Below, piece by piece: positions 34,525 through 44,400 of a DNA stretch of 64,000 bases. Below the pieces are notes generated by a model. That model had not been told where the DNA came from, searched no databases, and was given only the letters and a program-made list of their open reading frames with translations. The first letter of the stretch is position 1. Each line of letters starts with the position of its first letter. Source of the DNA: Biscogniauxia marginata (lineage: Eukaryota; Ascomycota; Sordariomycetes; Xylariales; Xylariaceae); the NCBI GenBank assembly GCA_022695795.1, contig MU404076.1, positions 310,001 through 374,000 on the forward strand. Direction: 5' to 3'. A program made the position numbers and the translations under genes.

Positions 34525-35259
34525 ATGGACCCAGAGGAGGACATATTCGACGGGCTGCTGAACCTCGAGGAGCAGTACTACAAGGAAGGGTACGAGGAGG
34601 GGTACCGGGACGGCGCCGAGGCCGGGCGGGTCGAGGGCCGCTCGGTCGGGTACAAGACGGGCTTCGAGAAGTTCCTCGAGGCCGGCCGCCTGCAGGGCCG
34701 CGCCATCGTCTGGGCCAACCGGATACCCGGTTTCCTGTTGCAGCAACAGCAACAGCAACAGCAACAGGAACAGGAGCAAGGAGAGTCTAGCTCACGGCAA
34801 GACGAGAGCAAGAAGGACGAAAACGGAGAAGAAACTGCTACCACTTCCACCGCCACCAACACCAACCCCAACACCACTGCTTCTTCCTCCTCACCACCTC
34901 CCCAAAACACCAGGGAACCCAAGTCCCAATCCCAGCTCCAGTCTCAACCGATAGGCAGCCTCCCGCCCATACGGCACAGCAACGCGCGGCTGGAGAGGAA
35001 CATCGCGACGCTGTACGCGCTGGTGGAGCCGGGCACGCTGTCGACGCGGAACGACGACGAGTCGGTCAACGACTTCGACAGCCGCATGAAGGCCGCGCAG
35101 GGGAAGCTGCGGATGATCGAGAGGGTCGTCGGCGAGAGCCTCGACAGGGGGGCGGGGGCGGGGGCGGACGGGAAGAAGAATGAGAAGAATGAGAACATCG
35201 AGGATGTCGGGTCGTTGCGGCAGCGGCCGGGTGAGGCTGTGGGAGGCAGTAGTACATGA
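34525..35259 (+). CDS. LTO1: LTO1/ORAOV1 homologue (essential protein Yae1 N-terminal domain)
   Basis: Single exon, 244 aa. The N-terminal 60 residues carry the family signature: LLNLEEQYYKEGYEEGYRDG, then AEAGRVEGRSVGYKTGFEKF, a deca-GX3-type repeat in which glycine recurs every four residues. A polyQ tract (about residues 72-81) and a disordered Ser/Thr/Asn/Pro region follow, then a helical segment (NARLERNIATLYALVEPG and DFDSRMKAAQGKLRMIERVVGE) that ends near residue 210. In yeast, Lto1 with Yae1 adapts the cytosolic Fe-S assembly machinery to mature the ABC protein Rli1 (ABCE1), needed for ribosome recycling and biogenesis. The insert between the Yae1-like part and the C-terminal helices makes it longer than yeast Lto1. 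A TTTTA pentamer microsatellite lies just downstream (35327-35345). Confidence 0.88.
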   Translation: MDPEEDIFDGLLNLEEQYYKEGYEEGYRDGAEAGRVEGRSVGYKTGFEKFLEAGRLQGRAIVWANRIPGFLLQQQQQQQQQEQEQGESSSRQDESKKDENGEETATTSTATNTNPNTTASSSSPPPQNTREPKSQSQLQSQPIGSLPPIRHSNARLERNIATLYALVEPGTLSTRNDDESVNDFDSRMKAAQGKLRMIERVVGESLDRGAGAGADGKKNEKNENIEDVGSLRQRPGEAVGGSST

Positions 35260-35780
35260 TACCTATTGCATGGGGACTTTTCTGAATGAAACTGTTTCGC
35301 CGTTTGCAGCGGAGGTTATGCAAAATTTTATTTTATTTTATTTTCTAGGTGGAAGTGGACTCGGATAGGTAACTTTGTTCTTTGGATACCCCCTTGTGAT
35401 GGATGATAAGAGTAGAGACACCACCTAGCACCTATGAGCTGAAAATCGAGGAGAATCATTCCAACCCAAAGGCGAGACGGAAGTCTAGGGAAAACAACGA
35501 TAATAGCGGTGTAACCCCTTTTCTTCTTTGCTTTCCCCGTAGCGAAATCTGGCGTGCTGAAGTTCCATATGTACAATTGCCTTTGCCTTGCATGCTTCCT
35601 CTTACGACCTTCCCGTCCGTCCATCTATCCATTCACCAACTTTTCCTATTTGAAACTTCGGCACGGGTATCTATTTAAAGCAGTCAGCATACCCCTCACA
35701 TCCCCGGCACAATATTCAATTACCAAACGCAATTACAAAGGAAAAAGGGGGGGAGAGAAAAAAAAAAAAGAGACAGCTAC
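35260..35780. other. Intergenic, convergent 3' flanks of LTO1 and NUO-21.3
   Basis: Contains the (TTTTA)n microsatellite near 35327-35345 and an A-run near 35759-35769. No supported gene. Confidence 0.5.
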
Positions 35781-36553
35781 TCACTGTTCGGGGTAAGAAT
35801 TCTCCTCCGCCAGGTCGTACTTGTGCACCTCCCACTTCCCGTCGTCCGTCTTGATCCGCAGCCCGCTCGGCAGCGGCGGCAAGCCGCCCACGAGCGTGTC
35901 CTCGACCGCGGCCCCGACGGCGGCGCCGCCCTCGCTATCGCGCAGGAAGGCCGCGAGCCCGCCCTCCCGCGCGCCCTCCTCCCGCGCGGCGACGAGCTGG
36001 CGGGCGCCGGCCTCGCCGACGAGCTCGCGCCGGGGCCGGGCGGCGCTGCCCACGGCCAGCAGGCCGACGGCGTCGCCCTGGCCGACGAAGCTGAGGCGCG
36101 GGTAGGCGCGGCGCGCGTCGCGGCGCCAGTACGCGTTGTCGGCGATGTCGCCCGCCGGCGCCGTGACCGGGTCGTCGTAGGCCAGCGGGTCGAGCGCCCC
36201 CGGCGCCGGGTTGCGGTAGTACGGGTTCAGCGGCACGCCGTTCGAGCGGTTCGGGTCCACGGCGAAGAGGCGCCGCACGCGCTCCCAGAGTCCCGTCGAC
36301 TGGACCGTTTGTTTCTGGTGCGCGAGAGAGAGAGAGAGGAGGGTGGCGGCGGTCAGCGGGACGGTAATAAAGTAGGGAGTGGAGTAGGTAGTAGGTGAGT
36401 TAGTGTTGCAGCTGCTTTGCGGTGCCGACTTGTCTGCCGTCTGCGTGTCGGGTATAGAGGGGTGGGAAGAGTGAGGGGGGAAGGAAGGAAGTAAATTACC
36501 TGGCTGATGCTCACTACACCTCCCACAGCTTGTGCTACCGCTTTGGAAGCCAT
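35781..36553 (-). CDS. NADH:ubiquinone oxidoreductase (complex I) fungal 21.3 kDa subunit
   Basis: Exons 36553-36500 and 36314-35781, phase 0, 185-nt intron, 195 aa. It starts MASKAVAQAVGGVVSISQ, and exon 2 opens KQTVQSTGLWERVRRLFAVD. The family core PNRSNGVPLNPYYRNPAPGA, DDPVTAPAGDIADN and YWRRDARRAYPRLSFV follows, matching what I recall of the Neurospora crassa 21.3 kDa subunit. The end KWEVHKYDLAEENSYPEQ also fits. This is an accessory subunit of mitochondrial complex I. The protein has no long cleavable presequence; the Ala/Val/Lys start may be retained. The intron ends in a GA/CT dinucleotide tract (CT on the coding strand) that serves as its pyrimidine tract. The stop overlaps a GTGAGT donor (CAGTGAGT). 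Confidence 0.92.
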
Positions 36554-37089
36554 GGCGGCTATAGGAAAAGAGACAATTACTAGTGTGATGATGTCGTCGA
36601 ATTGGTGAAGTGAGGTGGTTTGGTAATTGACGATTGCCGATTGACGATTGCCAATTAACGATTGTCGTAATTGGGGTCAACCTGGGATTTTCCGAAGTAA
36701 TGCCGCGCTCTCATTGGTCCTCCCCTGTTACTTACTACCTACCTCCTTACCTTCCAATCCTTCACATATGTACCTAGGTACCTCCTTACCTTAATTTGTC
36801 CTTTTTGTCACATAAATAAATTGCACATCGATTCGAGCTGTATGAGAAGGATACATATATCTTACATTAGTTAATACCTAAGGTAGGGAAATGGGTACCT
36901 AGTTGGTAATTAGGAGTCGACATTCGACCTTTACATAGCGACCAAGTTAGATATAAGATGACACTGTATAGTGCCCCTTTCTTGTATGATAGTGTGATAG
37001 TCTATTGATATACAAGTCTGCGTCTACACACACAATGCTACTTGCGCCAACCCCCTTTCTTCGGTGCTCAAATCCTACCTCCCCTTCCC
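36554..37089. other. Intergenic between NUO-21.3 and QCR8
   Basis: Holds the NUO-21.3 promoter with the heptamer array, an inverted TACCTAGGTACC motif near 36771-36783, and the QCR8 3' flank. No ORF supported. Confidence 0.5.
36626..36667 (+). repeat. 7/14-bp tandem array upstream of the NUO-21.3 start
   Basis: Three head-to-tail 14-bp units: ATTGACGATTGCCG (36626-36639), ATTGACGATTGCCA (36640-36653) and ATTAACGATTGTCG (36654-36667). Each unit is itself two similar heptamers beginning ATT. The array sits 73-114 bp upstream of the ATG at 36553 of the minus-strand complex I gene, so in its promoter or 5' UTR. Confidence 0.85.
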
Positions 37090-37856
37090 TTATTCCACGC
37101 CAGCAAACTCCTGGCGGCCGGCCTTCGAGTTCAGGTACTCGTTTCTAAATAAGAAAATAAGTTAGCTAACCCGAATACCATATTCACACACGAGTACTTC
37201 GGGTGCGTAATGGACATTCTCTTTCCCGTACCTCTCAATAGCCCATGACAAGGCGTAGTAGAAGAAGATGAAAGGGGGGGCGACGTAGAGAACCTGGTTT
37301 TTGGTTCGTCGCCATGTGTTGAAGATGGCGGCGTGGGCAGCGCCCGCGAACGGGTTCTGCTTGTTCGGCGACAGGGCGTAGGTGATGATGCCCTTCTGCT
37401 TCTGGCCGCCTGCAATTCCAACTGGATTAGTCGCTCTTCTGGTCATGATTTGTCTTCTGCGGCATGATTTGAGTGATCAAATAAGCTGCTATAGCTCCCC
37501 CACTAAAGCAATAGCCCCCGAATGTGCAGATGGTCCATCTTCCTAATTTCCCAAATAGTCCATTACATTCGTGCGAGACCGTTTACGTCCATCGTCCGTC
37601 GTCCATCGCCCATCGCTCATCGATGGATATTTTGTACGTGCTAGGTAGAAACCGGAATTCGAAATGAACTCACCGAAGTGACCCCAGGTGCCGAGGTACC
37701 TGCAGCGAAAGCATCAGCATATGGATCTTGGGTGACCGTAGCTTGTATCCCCAGTCTAACTACGCAGCGGTCCCAAGAAAAGCCGCAGCTTCCCCCGTGG
37801 GTGGGATTTCTTTCTTACTTGTTGTGTCTGCCGAGCGGTATATCGGCGCCGGCCAT
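37090..37856 (-). CDS. QCR8: Cytochrome b-c1 complex (complex III) subunit 8
   Basis: Four exons: 37856-37819 (38 nt), 37699-37674 (26 nt), 37409-37232 and 37144-37090. Total 297 nt, 98 aa, with all phases consistent. The protein starts MAGADIPLGRHNK and the 26-nt exon adds YLGTWGHF. The core is GGQKQKGIITYALSPNKQN, then GAAHAAIFNTWRR and the single membrane helix LYVAPPFIFFYYALSWAIE (about residues 57-78). It ends with NEYLNSKAGRQEFAGVE, the conserved tail of the family. QCR8 is a small ubiquinone-binding-site-adjacent subunit of complex III in the inner mitochondrial membrane. Without the last intron removed, the protein would lose this tail. It is divergently paired with PHB1. Intron 2 contains a 7-bp tandem array. 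Confidence 0.95.
37587..37621 (+). repeat. Heptamer tandem array in QCR8 intron 2
   Basis: Five 7-bp units in a row: GTCCATC, GTCCGTC, GTCCATC, GCCCATC, GCTCATC. It lies wholly inside the intron between 37673 and 37410. Confidence 0.85.
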
Positions 37857-38340
37857 CAGTGCCTGGGTAGGTCGCATGGTGGTGATAGAATGCCAATTGA
37901 GGTTTTATGGCGGGTCAATTGAGGGTCGCGTTGGGATTTGGTAGGTGAGGTGTAGGTAAAACTCGCAATGTCCAAATCAAAAGATGTTGCCGACCAGCGG
38001 GAAACCGAAAGCATGGAAATGGACAGAGCCAGAAGCAGTTTAGCGCTGGCACAGGCGGGACCTCACAGAGAAGACCCGCCAAAAAGTTAACCCGCCGGTT
38101 AGCTCAATCAGGCCGTCATCATTGGCTGCGCGAACTTATAAGCATTCGCCCCCACTTTATTGTAGAGAGCAGCTTCAACGCTCGACTTTATCGAGAAAAA
38201 AAGTCCCGAGAGCTTCCATCCCAAAACCCGGCGAAACAACATATCGCACAAGCACAGGCGCCGAAGCTCCAGGGACCTCGTCTTCCCTCCTAAGCGCTTG
38301 ATTATTAATCTAGAAGTAGGAAGGAAAGAGGAGATAAAAA
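37857..38340. promoter_or_regulatory. Shared divergent promoter QCR8 / PHB1
   Basis: 484 bp separates the two start codons of genes whose products both work in the inner mitochondrial membrane. A CCAAT element in minus orientation (ATTGG, 38121-38125) is a candidate HAP-complex site, the known activator of respiratory genes in fungi; its use here is inference. Confidence 0.5.
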
Positions 38341-39417
38341 ATGGAGAATACACTGCGGTCCGCCTACCGCTGGGCGGCGGTCATCGTCGGTGCGGGCATT
38401 GTACAGTCGAGCATATACGACGTCAAGGGCGGCTCGCGGGCCGTCATATTCGACCGGGTGCAGGGTGTCAAGGATACGGTCATCAGCGAGGGCACGCACT
38501 TCCTCGTGCCCTGGCTGCAGCGCAGCATCATCTTCGACGTGCGCACCAAGCCGCGCAACATCGCCACCACCACCGGCAGCAAGGACCTGCAGATGGTCAG
38601 CTTGACCCTGCGGGTGCTGCACCGCCCCGAGGTCAAGGCCCTGCCCAAGATATACCAGGTTCGTCTCGGCCAGCCGGCTCCCCGTTTTCTGTTTATTTTC
38701 TAGTCAAGGCATTTGGAGGAGGGAGATGGGCAGAGGAGAGGAAGCGGGGTTCGGGGTTGGTATTGGAATTGGAATTGGTGAGAGACGAAGAAGCCAAGTT
38801 AGAACGGGGTGCAGGAGAGAAGAGGACCAGGCCACGTATTCGGAACCGCGAAAGAAAAATAAAGAGAGCAAGAAAAAAAAAAGGCTAACATGTTCCGTGC
38901 CCAGAACCTCGGTAACGACTACGACGAGCGCGTGCTGCCCTCGATCGGCAACGAGGTGCTCAAGGCGATCGTGGCGCAGTTCGACGCGGCGGAGCTCATC
39001 ACGCAGCGCGAGGCCGTGTCGCAGCGGATCCGGGCGGACCTGACCAAGCGCGCGGGCGAGTTCAACATCGCGCTCGAGGACGTGTCCATCACCCACATGA
39101 CCTTCGGCAAGGAGTTCACCAAGGCCGTCGAGCAGAAGCAGATCGCCCAGCAGGACGCCGAGCGCGCCCGCTTCATCGTCGAGCGCGCCGAGCAGGAGCG
39201 CCAGGCCAACGTCATCCGCGCCGAGGGCGAGGCCGAGAGCGCCGAGGCCGTTGGCCGCGCCGTCGCGAAGTCCGGCGACGGCCTCATCCAGATCCGCAAG
39301 ATCGAGGCCAGCCGCGAGATCGCCCAGACCCTCTCCTCCAACCCCAATGTCTCCTACCTGCCGAGCAGCGGGAAGCAGGGCGGGTCAAACCTCTTGCTGT
39401 CGGTTGGCAGGGCGTGA
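38341..39417 (+). CDS. PHB1: Prohibitin-1
   Basis: Exons 38341-38658 and 38905-39417, phase 0, 246-nt intron (GTTCGT donor, CCCAG acceptor), 276 aa. The N-terminal hydrophobic helix ([19 protein letters not shown]) anchors the protein in the inner mitochondrial membrane. The SPFH/PHB domain follows: [51 protein letters not shown], then [32 protein letters not shown] and [20 protein letters not shown] long coiled coil ([18 protein letters not shown]) and the C-terminal [15 protein letters not shown] close it. Prohibitin rings of Phb1/Phb2 chaperone inner-membrane proteins and regulate the m-AAA protease. The stop is followed immediately by a GA dinucleotide repeat (39417-39431). Confidence 0.96.
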
Positions 39418-39431
39418 GAGAGAGAGAGAGA
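39417..39431 (+). repeat. GA dinucleotide microsatellite at the PHB1 3' end
   Basis: Uninterrupted GA repeat starting within the PHB1 stop codon and running into the 3' UTR. Confidence 0.8.
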
Positions 39432-39906
39432 GCAAGGCACTGGATTAGGGGGAAGGGGGAAGGGGAGAGGGAGCAAAGGGCCATGTGTATATTATCAGAG
39501 AGCAGTCGCCAGGTTCTCCACTTCGGGGTCTACGAATAATTATGTGCCACCACCATGATGAAAGAAGCTGGATTGGTTTTTATGCCCCGTTGGCAAACAT
39601 CAACTCTTTATTTCATTCGTACACTATCTCACTTTCAGGATTTGCATATCCCTATGGCGTCCTCCGGTGCTTAGATGTAAGTCCATTCTATGCACTCCTC
39701 TAGCTTCCCGCATCATAGCGTCGTGGCTCTAATGCTCCCGACAAAGGAGGTATGAGATGCCTCATCCACCGCAGTACGCCCTATATAAAACCAGTAAATA
39801 GCATAATTGCCCCTAGCTCTCGTGTCCCTGGACTAGTCCTTCATGTCAGGATTACTACCTACAGCGATCGAGGGTTCAGCTATTAGGATGCACTAGACAC
39901 CTTAGT
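39432..39906. other. Intergenic, convergent 3' flanks of PHB1 and REX3
   Basis: No supported gene. Contains the two 3' UTRs. Confidence 0.5.
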
Positions 39907-41874
39907 TTAGACCCCTCCAGCTGGTGGTATGATCTTGTCGTTCACGATGGTCCAGCCCTTCGATCGCAGAGTCTTCCACTCATCTCGTACCTTAAGTCTA
40001 ACAAGCTCGCCCGCTGCTTTCGCATCCTCCGCACTGTCGTGTCCTGCGGGATTGTCTTCATCGGTCTCCACCTGAATCTTGCGGCCCAACTTTGTCTCCA
40101 TCAACATCTTGAGGCCGTTCCGGATTGGCAGCCCACGTCTGTGGGGGTAGAGCAGGACCGTGTCGATACAAGTCGGGTGGATGATACGTGCAGCGTTCAG
40201 GTCGTTTTCAAGTCCGTGGCCGATGAGTGGTGTCTCGGGCTTGATCAGAGAAAACAGGAGATCCCGTGCCACCTTAGGGGACGGGGCAATCTTGAGCTTA
40301 CGTTGAGGCGGTTTAGTAGGGTCGGAAGACGGAATGAGAGTCGGCCTATGGTCATCCCCCTTCTTCCAAATTTCTGCCGTAGCCATGTCTTCAGGACGCA
40401 CACCAGAGTAGCGGGTGTTAAGGTCCATGTATTCGCCCACGGGCTGGACAAGAATGTCAAGAAGCTCCTCGCCGTTGGGCCAGGCTACGGCAGTGATCCG
40501 GATCAGCTCTAGGCCATAGACAGTATATCCCATCTCACAGTCAAAGCACACTGCTCTGTCTGTAGGAACATCAGGGTTGGGCGGTGTTTGGGCAAAGTTC
40601 AATACAGCTGCAAGTCTCTTTGGGTCTGTCGTCTTGAACACGTGAGTCGGTGCAGTCGTACAACCGGCGCTTGACTCATCATCGACACTTTGGTGGCAAC
40701 AGCGGTACTTCTTTGAAGGGCTAACTACGTCGCCGGCCGATCTCTGAGGATAGTAAATCTTGCCGGGGTGGTGAGTACAAGAACCATTAGAGGCCAGTGC
40801 CCCGTCTTCCTCTCTGCGTCCAGGGAATACCTGAAATCTCCGTGTGCATCTGTCGCATACTTCCGTATTCTTTGAAGACTCCACAGCTTCTTGAGCAGCC
40901 TTGATGTCATCATCTGAAGGTGCAACAGTGACGTAGCCGTAACGTTCCATGCCGGCCAAGGGCCAAACCAACCGGTGCAAGAAGTCTATCTCCTGGGCAA
41001 CGGTTAGGCCGGTGACAATAGGCTCGTATTCGGCTGGCGTGTGCTGTGTTTCCTGGGGTTCGAGCGCCTTAATAACACTAGCCCTCTCATCCTTCCACTG
41101 TGCTACGACCATTCGTTTGTATGTCGTAATCCTATTCCTGATAGAATTACCATAAACCGCAGCCTTTTTGGTAGCTATCTCTTGCTCGTCGTCCAGTGTT
41201 TTAATGATGAGCTCCTGGTCAGAAAGCAACAGCTTCTTCTCATCATCCTTAGCAATGTTCTTGAGTTCGGTGTTGAGACGAGCATACTGTTCGTGAAGAA
41301 GTTTGACAAGTTTGAGCCGGGCGTCATGCGCGGCTGGTGACTTCTTGAGTAGACGAGGGTTCAGCGCTTCTGCCTTCTTGGGGGTTTGCTTCAGCGGCGG
41401 CTTAGGGGATTGCTTAGGGGATGGTCTGGGAGAAGGTTTGGTAGTAGCTCTGAGGGTGCTAGGTGGTTTGGAGGGCTTTGGGGGTGATGCAGAGGTCATG
41501 GCATCAACGGAGCCCTGGATGTCAGGAAGCATGGTATCGGTCAGTTTCGTTGGCTCTGTCGATGGCTGGGGTTGATGAATTAGCGGCGCAGGAGCGACGC
41601 TTTCCTGTTTGGCGGGTTCCGTTTTCTCGGGTCCCACGTGTGTTGATGTGTTTTGGGGAGTTGTAGATGGAGTCACGGGACTGAGCTTGATGCGTTTCCT
41701 CGGCGAATCTTGATCAGTTGACAAGTTTGGGTTCTTGGTGAGCGTTTGCTCTTCACTTTGGGAGGCAATTGTGGGTTTGTTTTCATTTTCGTGCTTAAAC
41801 AGACACTGAAATGCAGTGCAGTTATTGCCTGCCGGGCAGGGCAGGTTCTTCAGAGCTGCTAGTGAATTGGCCAT
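39907..41874 (-). CDS. REX3: RNA exonuclease 3 (DEDDh 3'-5' exonuclease)
   Basis: Single exon, 655 aa. A CCCH-type zinc finger starts the protein (C13, C19, C24, H28 in PCPAGNNCTAFQCLFKHE). A long Pro/Ser/Thr/Lys-rich linker spans about 30-190, then a helical region (KLVKLLHEQYARLNTELKNI). A Cys/His-rich segment precedes the nuclease (CDRCTRRFQVF, SCTHHPGKIYY, YRCCHQ). The DEDDh exonuclease has D445 and E447 in FDCEMGYT, D558 in HGLENDL, and H612 with D617 in HDSAED, so all catalytic residues are present. In yeast, Rex3 helps mature RNase MRP RNA and trims other small RNAs. The fungal family form has the same linker and Cys-rich layout. The C-terminus (WTIVNDKIIPPAGGV) runs past the nuclease fold by about 25 residues. 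Confidence 0.92.
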   Translation of the reverse strand: MANSLAALKNLPCPAGNNCTAFQCLFKHENENKPTIASQSEEQTLTKNPNLSTDQDSPRKRIKLSPVTPSTTPQNTSTHVGPEKTEPAKQESVAPAPLIHQPQPSTEPTKLTDTMLPDIQGSVDAMTSASPPKPSKPPSTLRATTKPSPRPSPKQSPKPPLKQTPKKAEALNPRLLKKSPAAHDARLKLVKLLHEQYARLNTELKNIAKDDEKKLLLSDQELIIKTLDDEQEIATKKAAVYGNSIRNRITTYKRMVVAQWKDERASVIKALEPQETQHTPAEYEPIVTGLTVAQEIDFLHRLVWPLAGMERYGYVTVAPSDDDIKAAQEAVESSKNTEVCDRCTRRFQVFPGRREEDGALASNGSCTHHPGKIYYPQRSAGDVVSPSKKYRCCHQSVDDESSAGCTTAPTHVFKTTDPKRLAAVLNFAQTPPNPDVPTDRAVCFDCEMGYTVYGLELIRITAVAWPNGEELLDILVQPVGEYMDLNTRYSGVRPEDMATAEIWKKGDDHRPTLIPSSDPTKPPQRKLKIAPSPKVARDLLFSLIKPETPLIGHGLENDLNAARIIHPTCIDTVLLYPHRRGLPIRNGLKMLMETKLGRKIQVETDEDNPAGHDSAEDAKAAGELVRLKVRDEWKTLRSKGWTIVNDKIIPPAGGV

Positions 41875-42910
41875 GGTTGCGGTAGTACGGGAATCGGGAT
41901 AATATGAGAGGGACAGTTCCTTTAAACACAGTGTGTCCCGAAGATGAGAACACCAAGTCTAGGGTTTCGGGTCTGTGATTCCCGGGAGTCGATATGTTGA
42001 ATCACTAAAGAATTTGATGGCAAATGGATCTGGGTGCTGGACAACAGGTCGACCAAGACAGATGAACTAGATTCGAGGCCCAACAGCATCACTCTTGCCT
42101 CTCCTCTATGTCAAGCAATTTAGGGTGTATTATGATGTGTTGATAGCTCTCCTCGGACCTGTTACTTGTGGAAGTTTGTTGAGGTTGGAAGGCGAGCAAT
42201 ATAAATGTATACACCTGACGTGGGAGTTGATATGTCTCACAGCTATGAAATACGTTACCTTACCTTCATGAGGTCGAAGTCGGTCTGTAAGTAAGAAGCC
42301 CCGAGGAATAACCACCAACTATTGAATATGCACGGACCCCGTGACGTACCTAGCTCTTTTGTACTTTAAGGTAGGTGTAGGTGCCCGAGCGTCACTTGGT
42401 CAATGCAAGGTAAACTACGGGATAATTGCATATTGCCTAGTGTAAACCTTGTATTATGCAACTATGTTAGTATCTTAGGAGGTAGGTACGTAATTGTATT
42501 ACCTATCATCACATGTAATATGGACTTTAATGAAGGCATACCTTCCACACCGGTTTATCTACCGTCAGATATATGCATATAGGTATGTACGGGCACCTGC
42601 ACGTACCTAACTTTGTACCAATGCACTTGATCATCGCACCTGAATCTAGCCCCTATGTCGGAAAACCTATGACCCCTGTAAATGTGTCGCGGGCCACGTT
42701 TTACACCTTGCCTAGGCACCTAACTAACCTACACTCTGCGCCTTCTTCGTCAGCTCTCATGCGTCAACGGACATTAAACTGTCCCTTAACACCGTGCATG
42801 TCCTGCCTACTAACTCCTAGCAGCTATTTGAACCTCTTCACGTCTCTCAAGACAGGTTAAATACTAAGTAAATTTTCAATTTCAGATCGCCTCCTCCACC
42901 TCTCCAGGCG
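41875..42910. promoter_or_regulatory. Divergent intergenic region REX3 / LPL1-like gene
   Basis: About 1 kb with promoters of both genes. It has TAAGGTAGGTGTAGGT and GGTAGGTACGTA-type repeats near 42365-42490. A weak 95-codon frame (42573-42860) has no coding signature. Confidence 0.45.
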
Positions 42911-44400
42911 ATGACAGTCATGGAGTATACCGGTGGGAGCGTGTCTCCGAATCACCTTTGTGTGCTAGTTCATGGTGTATGATAACTCCGTTTTGCTTCT
43001 ACCTCGCCTCCCTTTGCGAAACCAACAACCCCAACTTCGTGGGCACGCCGTTACTAACCCATGTCCTTGTCGACTTGCAGTTATGGGGCAATCCAAACCA
43101 CATGAAGTCGATCGCGAAAGCCCTGAGAGCTACCTATTCCGAGGACGAGCTCTACATCCTCGCCGCAAAGCGAAATAGCGGCAGCTTCACCTACGATGGC
43201 ATCGAGAGGGGCGGGGAGCGTGTCTGTCTCGAGATTGAGGAAGAGCTGGATAATATCAAGAGCAAGGGTGGTAAGATAACAAAACTCAGCATTGTTGGGT
43301 ATTCTCTGGGAGGTCTTGTTGCTCGCTACGCCGTCGGGCTTTTGTACGCCAAGGGGATACTTGACCAGGTGGAACCGGTGGTATGCGATCACTGCCTCCA
43401 GTACTCGCGACTTCGCGGCTTACAAAGATGTGCATAGAACTTTACCACATTTGCGTCGCCGCATCTTGGCGTACGAACACCTCTGCGCGGATGGCACAAT
43501 CATGTCTGGAATGTCTTAGGTGCGCGGACTCTGTCCATGTCAGGTCGGCAACTCTTCACCATCGACGACTTCCGCGAGACCGGTCGGCCGTTGCTTGCTA
43601 TCCTTGCCGATCCCAAGTCTATCTTCATGTCTGGGCTTAAGAAATTCAAGCGGAGAACTTTGTATGCCAACGCTGTCAACGATAGAAGCGCTGTCTACTA
43701 TACCACGGCGATTGCGAAGACAGATCCATTTACCGACACGAGTAGGATTAAGGCCAACTATATCAAGGGGTACGAAGATGTCATCCTTGATCCGGCCAAC
43801 CCCGTATCACCTTTGGCTCCGAAGAGTGGTCCTAAAACGTTAGGGTCGCTAGCTACAGACAGCGTAGCGTATCTCAAGAAAACACCCTATATCGTCGCTT
43901 TAGCTATCTTCATCCCCGTGGGCATTGCCGCGTTCCTGTTGAACTCGGTAGTGCAAAACTTTCGCAGTTCGCGGCGGATACAACTACATGAGACGGGCTT
44001 GGCAGGTATCCAGATAGAGAAGTACCGTATGCCAATTTGGATTAAGGATATCCGTGGCACTGTCGAAGACGTGTATGAGAACCTCAACAGCTCCCAGAGA
44101 CAGTCATACCTGGCCCCCTCAGATGACGAGGACGAGGACGAGGCGCTAAACGAGGAAGAGACTGAAGTCCTTGCCTTGGAGCGCAGACAGTCGCACCCGC
44201 ACTCCCCAACTCTTGCGCTAACTCCAAGTCAGTTCGCCATGATTACCGCGCTAGACGATGCGGGTTGGCGCAAATATACCGTCTGGATCCACAAGGTGCG
44301 ACATAGTCACGCGGCTATCATTGTTCGATCCGAAGGGGCAAGGTTCAGCGAGGGTCACATTGTCATTAGGCACTGGCTTAAAGAAGAGTTCCTTATTTGA
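42911..44400 (+). CDS. DUF676 serine esterase, LPL1-like lipid-droplet phospholipase
   Basis: Exons 42911-42976, 43081-43380 and 43438-44400, all phase 0, total 1329 nt, 442 aa. The alpha/beta hydrolase signature starts with LCVLVHGLWGNPNHM at the exon 1/2 junction; the oxyanion HG motif is completed by splicing. GYSLGG contains the nucleophile Ser97, followed by LVARYAVGLLY. Exon 3 starts NFTTFASPHLGVRTP, typical of the DUF676 family. A hydrophobic stretch (about residues 273-295, IVALAIFIPVGIAAFLL) may insert in a membrane. An acidic patch (DDEDEDEALNEEE) and a C-terminal domain with a His (RHWLKEEFLI) follow. Yeast Lpl1 is a phospholipase on lipid droplets; the same activity is inferred. 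The start at 42911 is the first ATG of the exon; a second Met lies four codons on. Confidence 0.88.

Noticed and set aside
35823..36398. 191-codon plus-strand frame opposite NUO-21.3
   Set aside because: Antisense shadow of a GC3-rich gene with a known protein.
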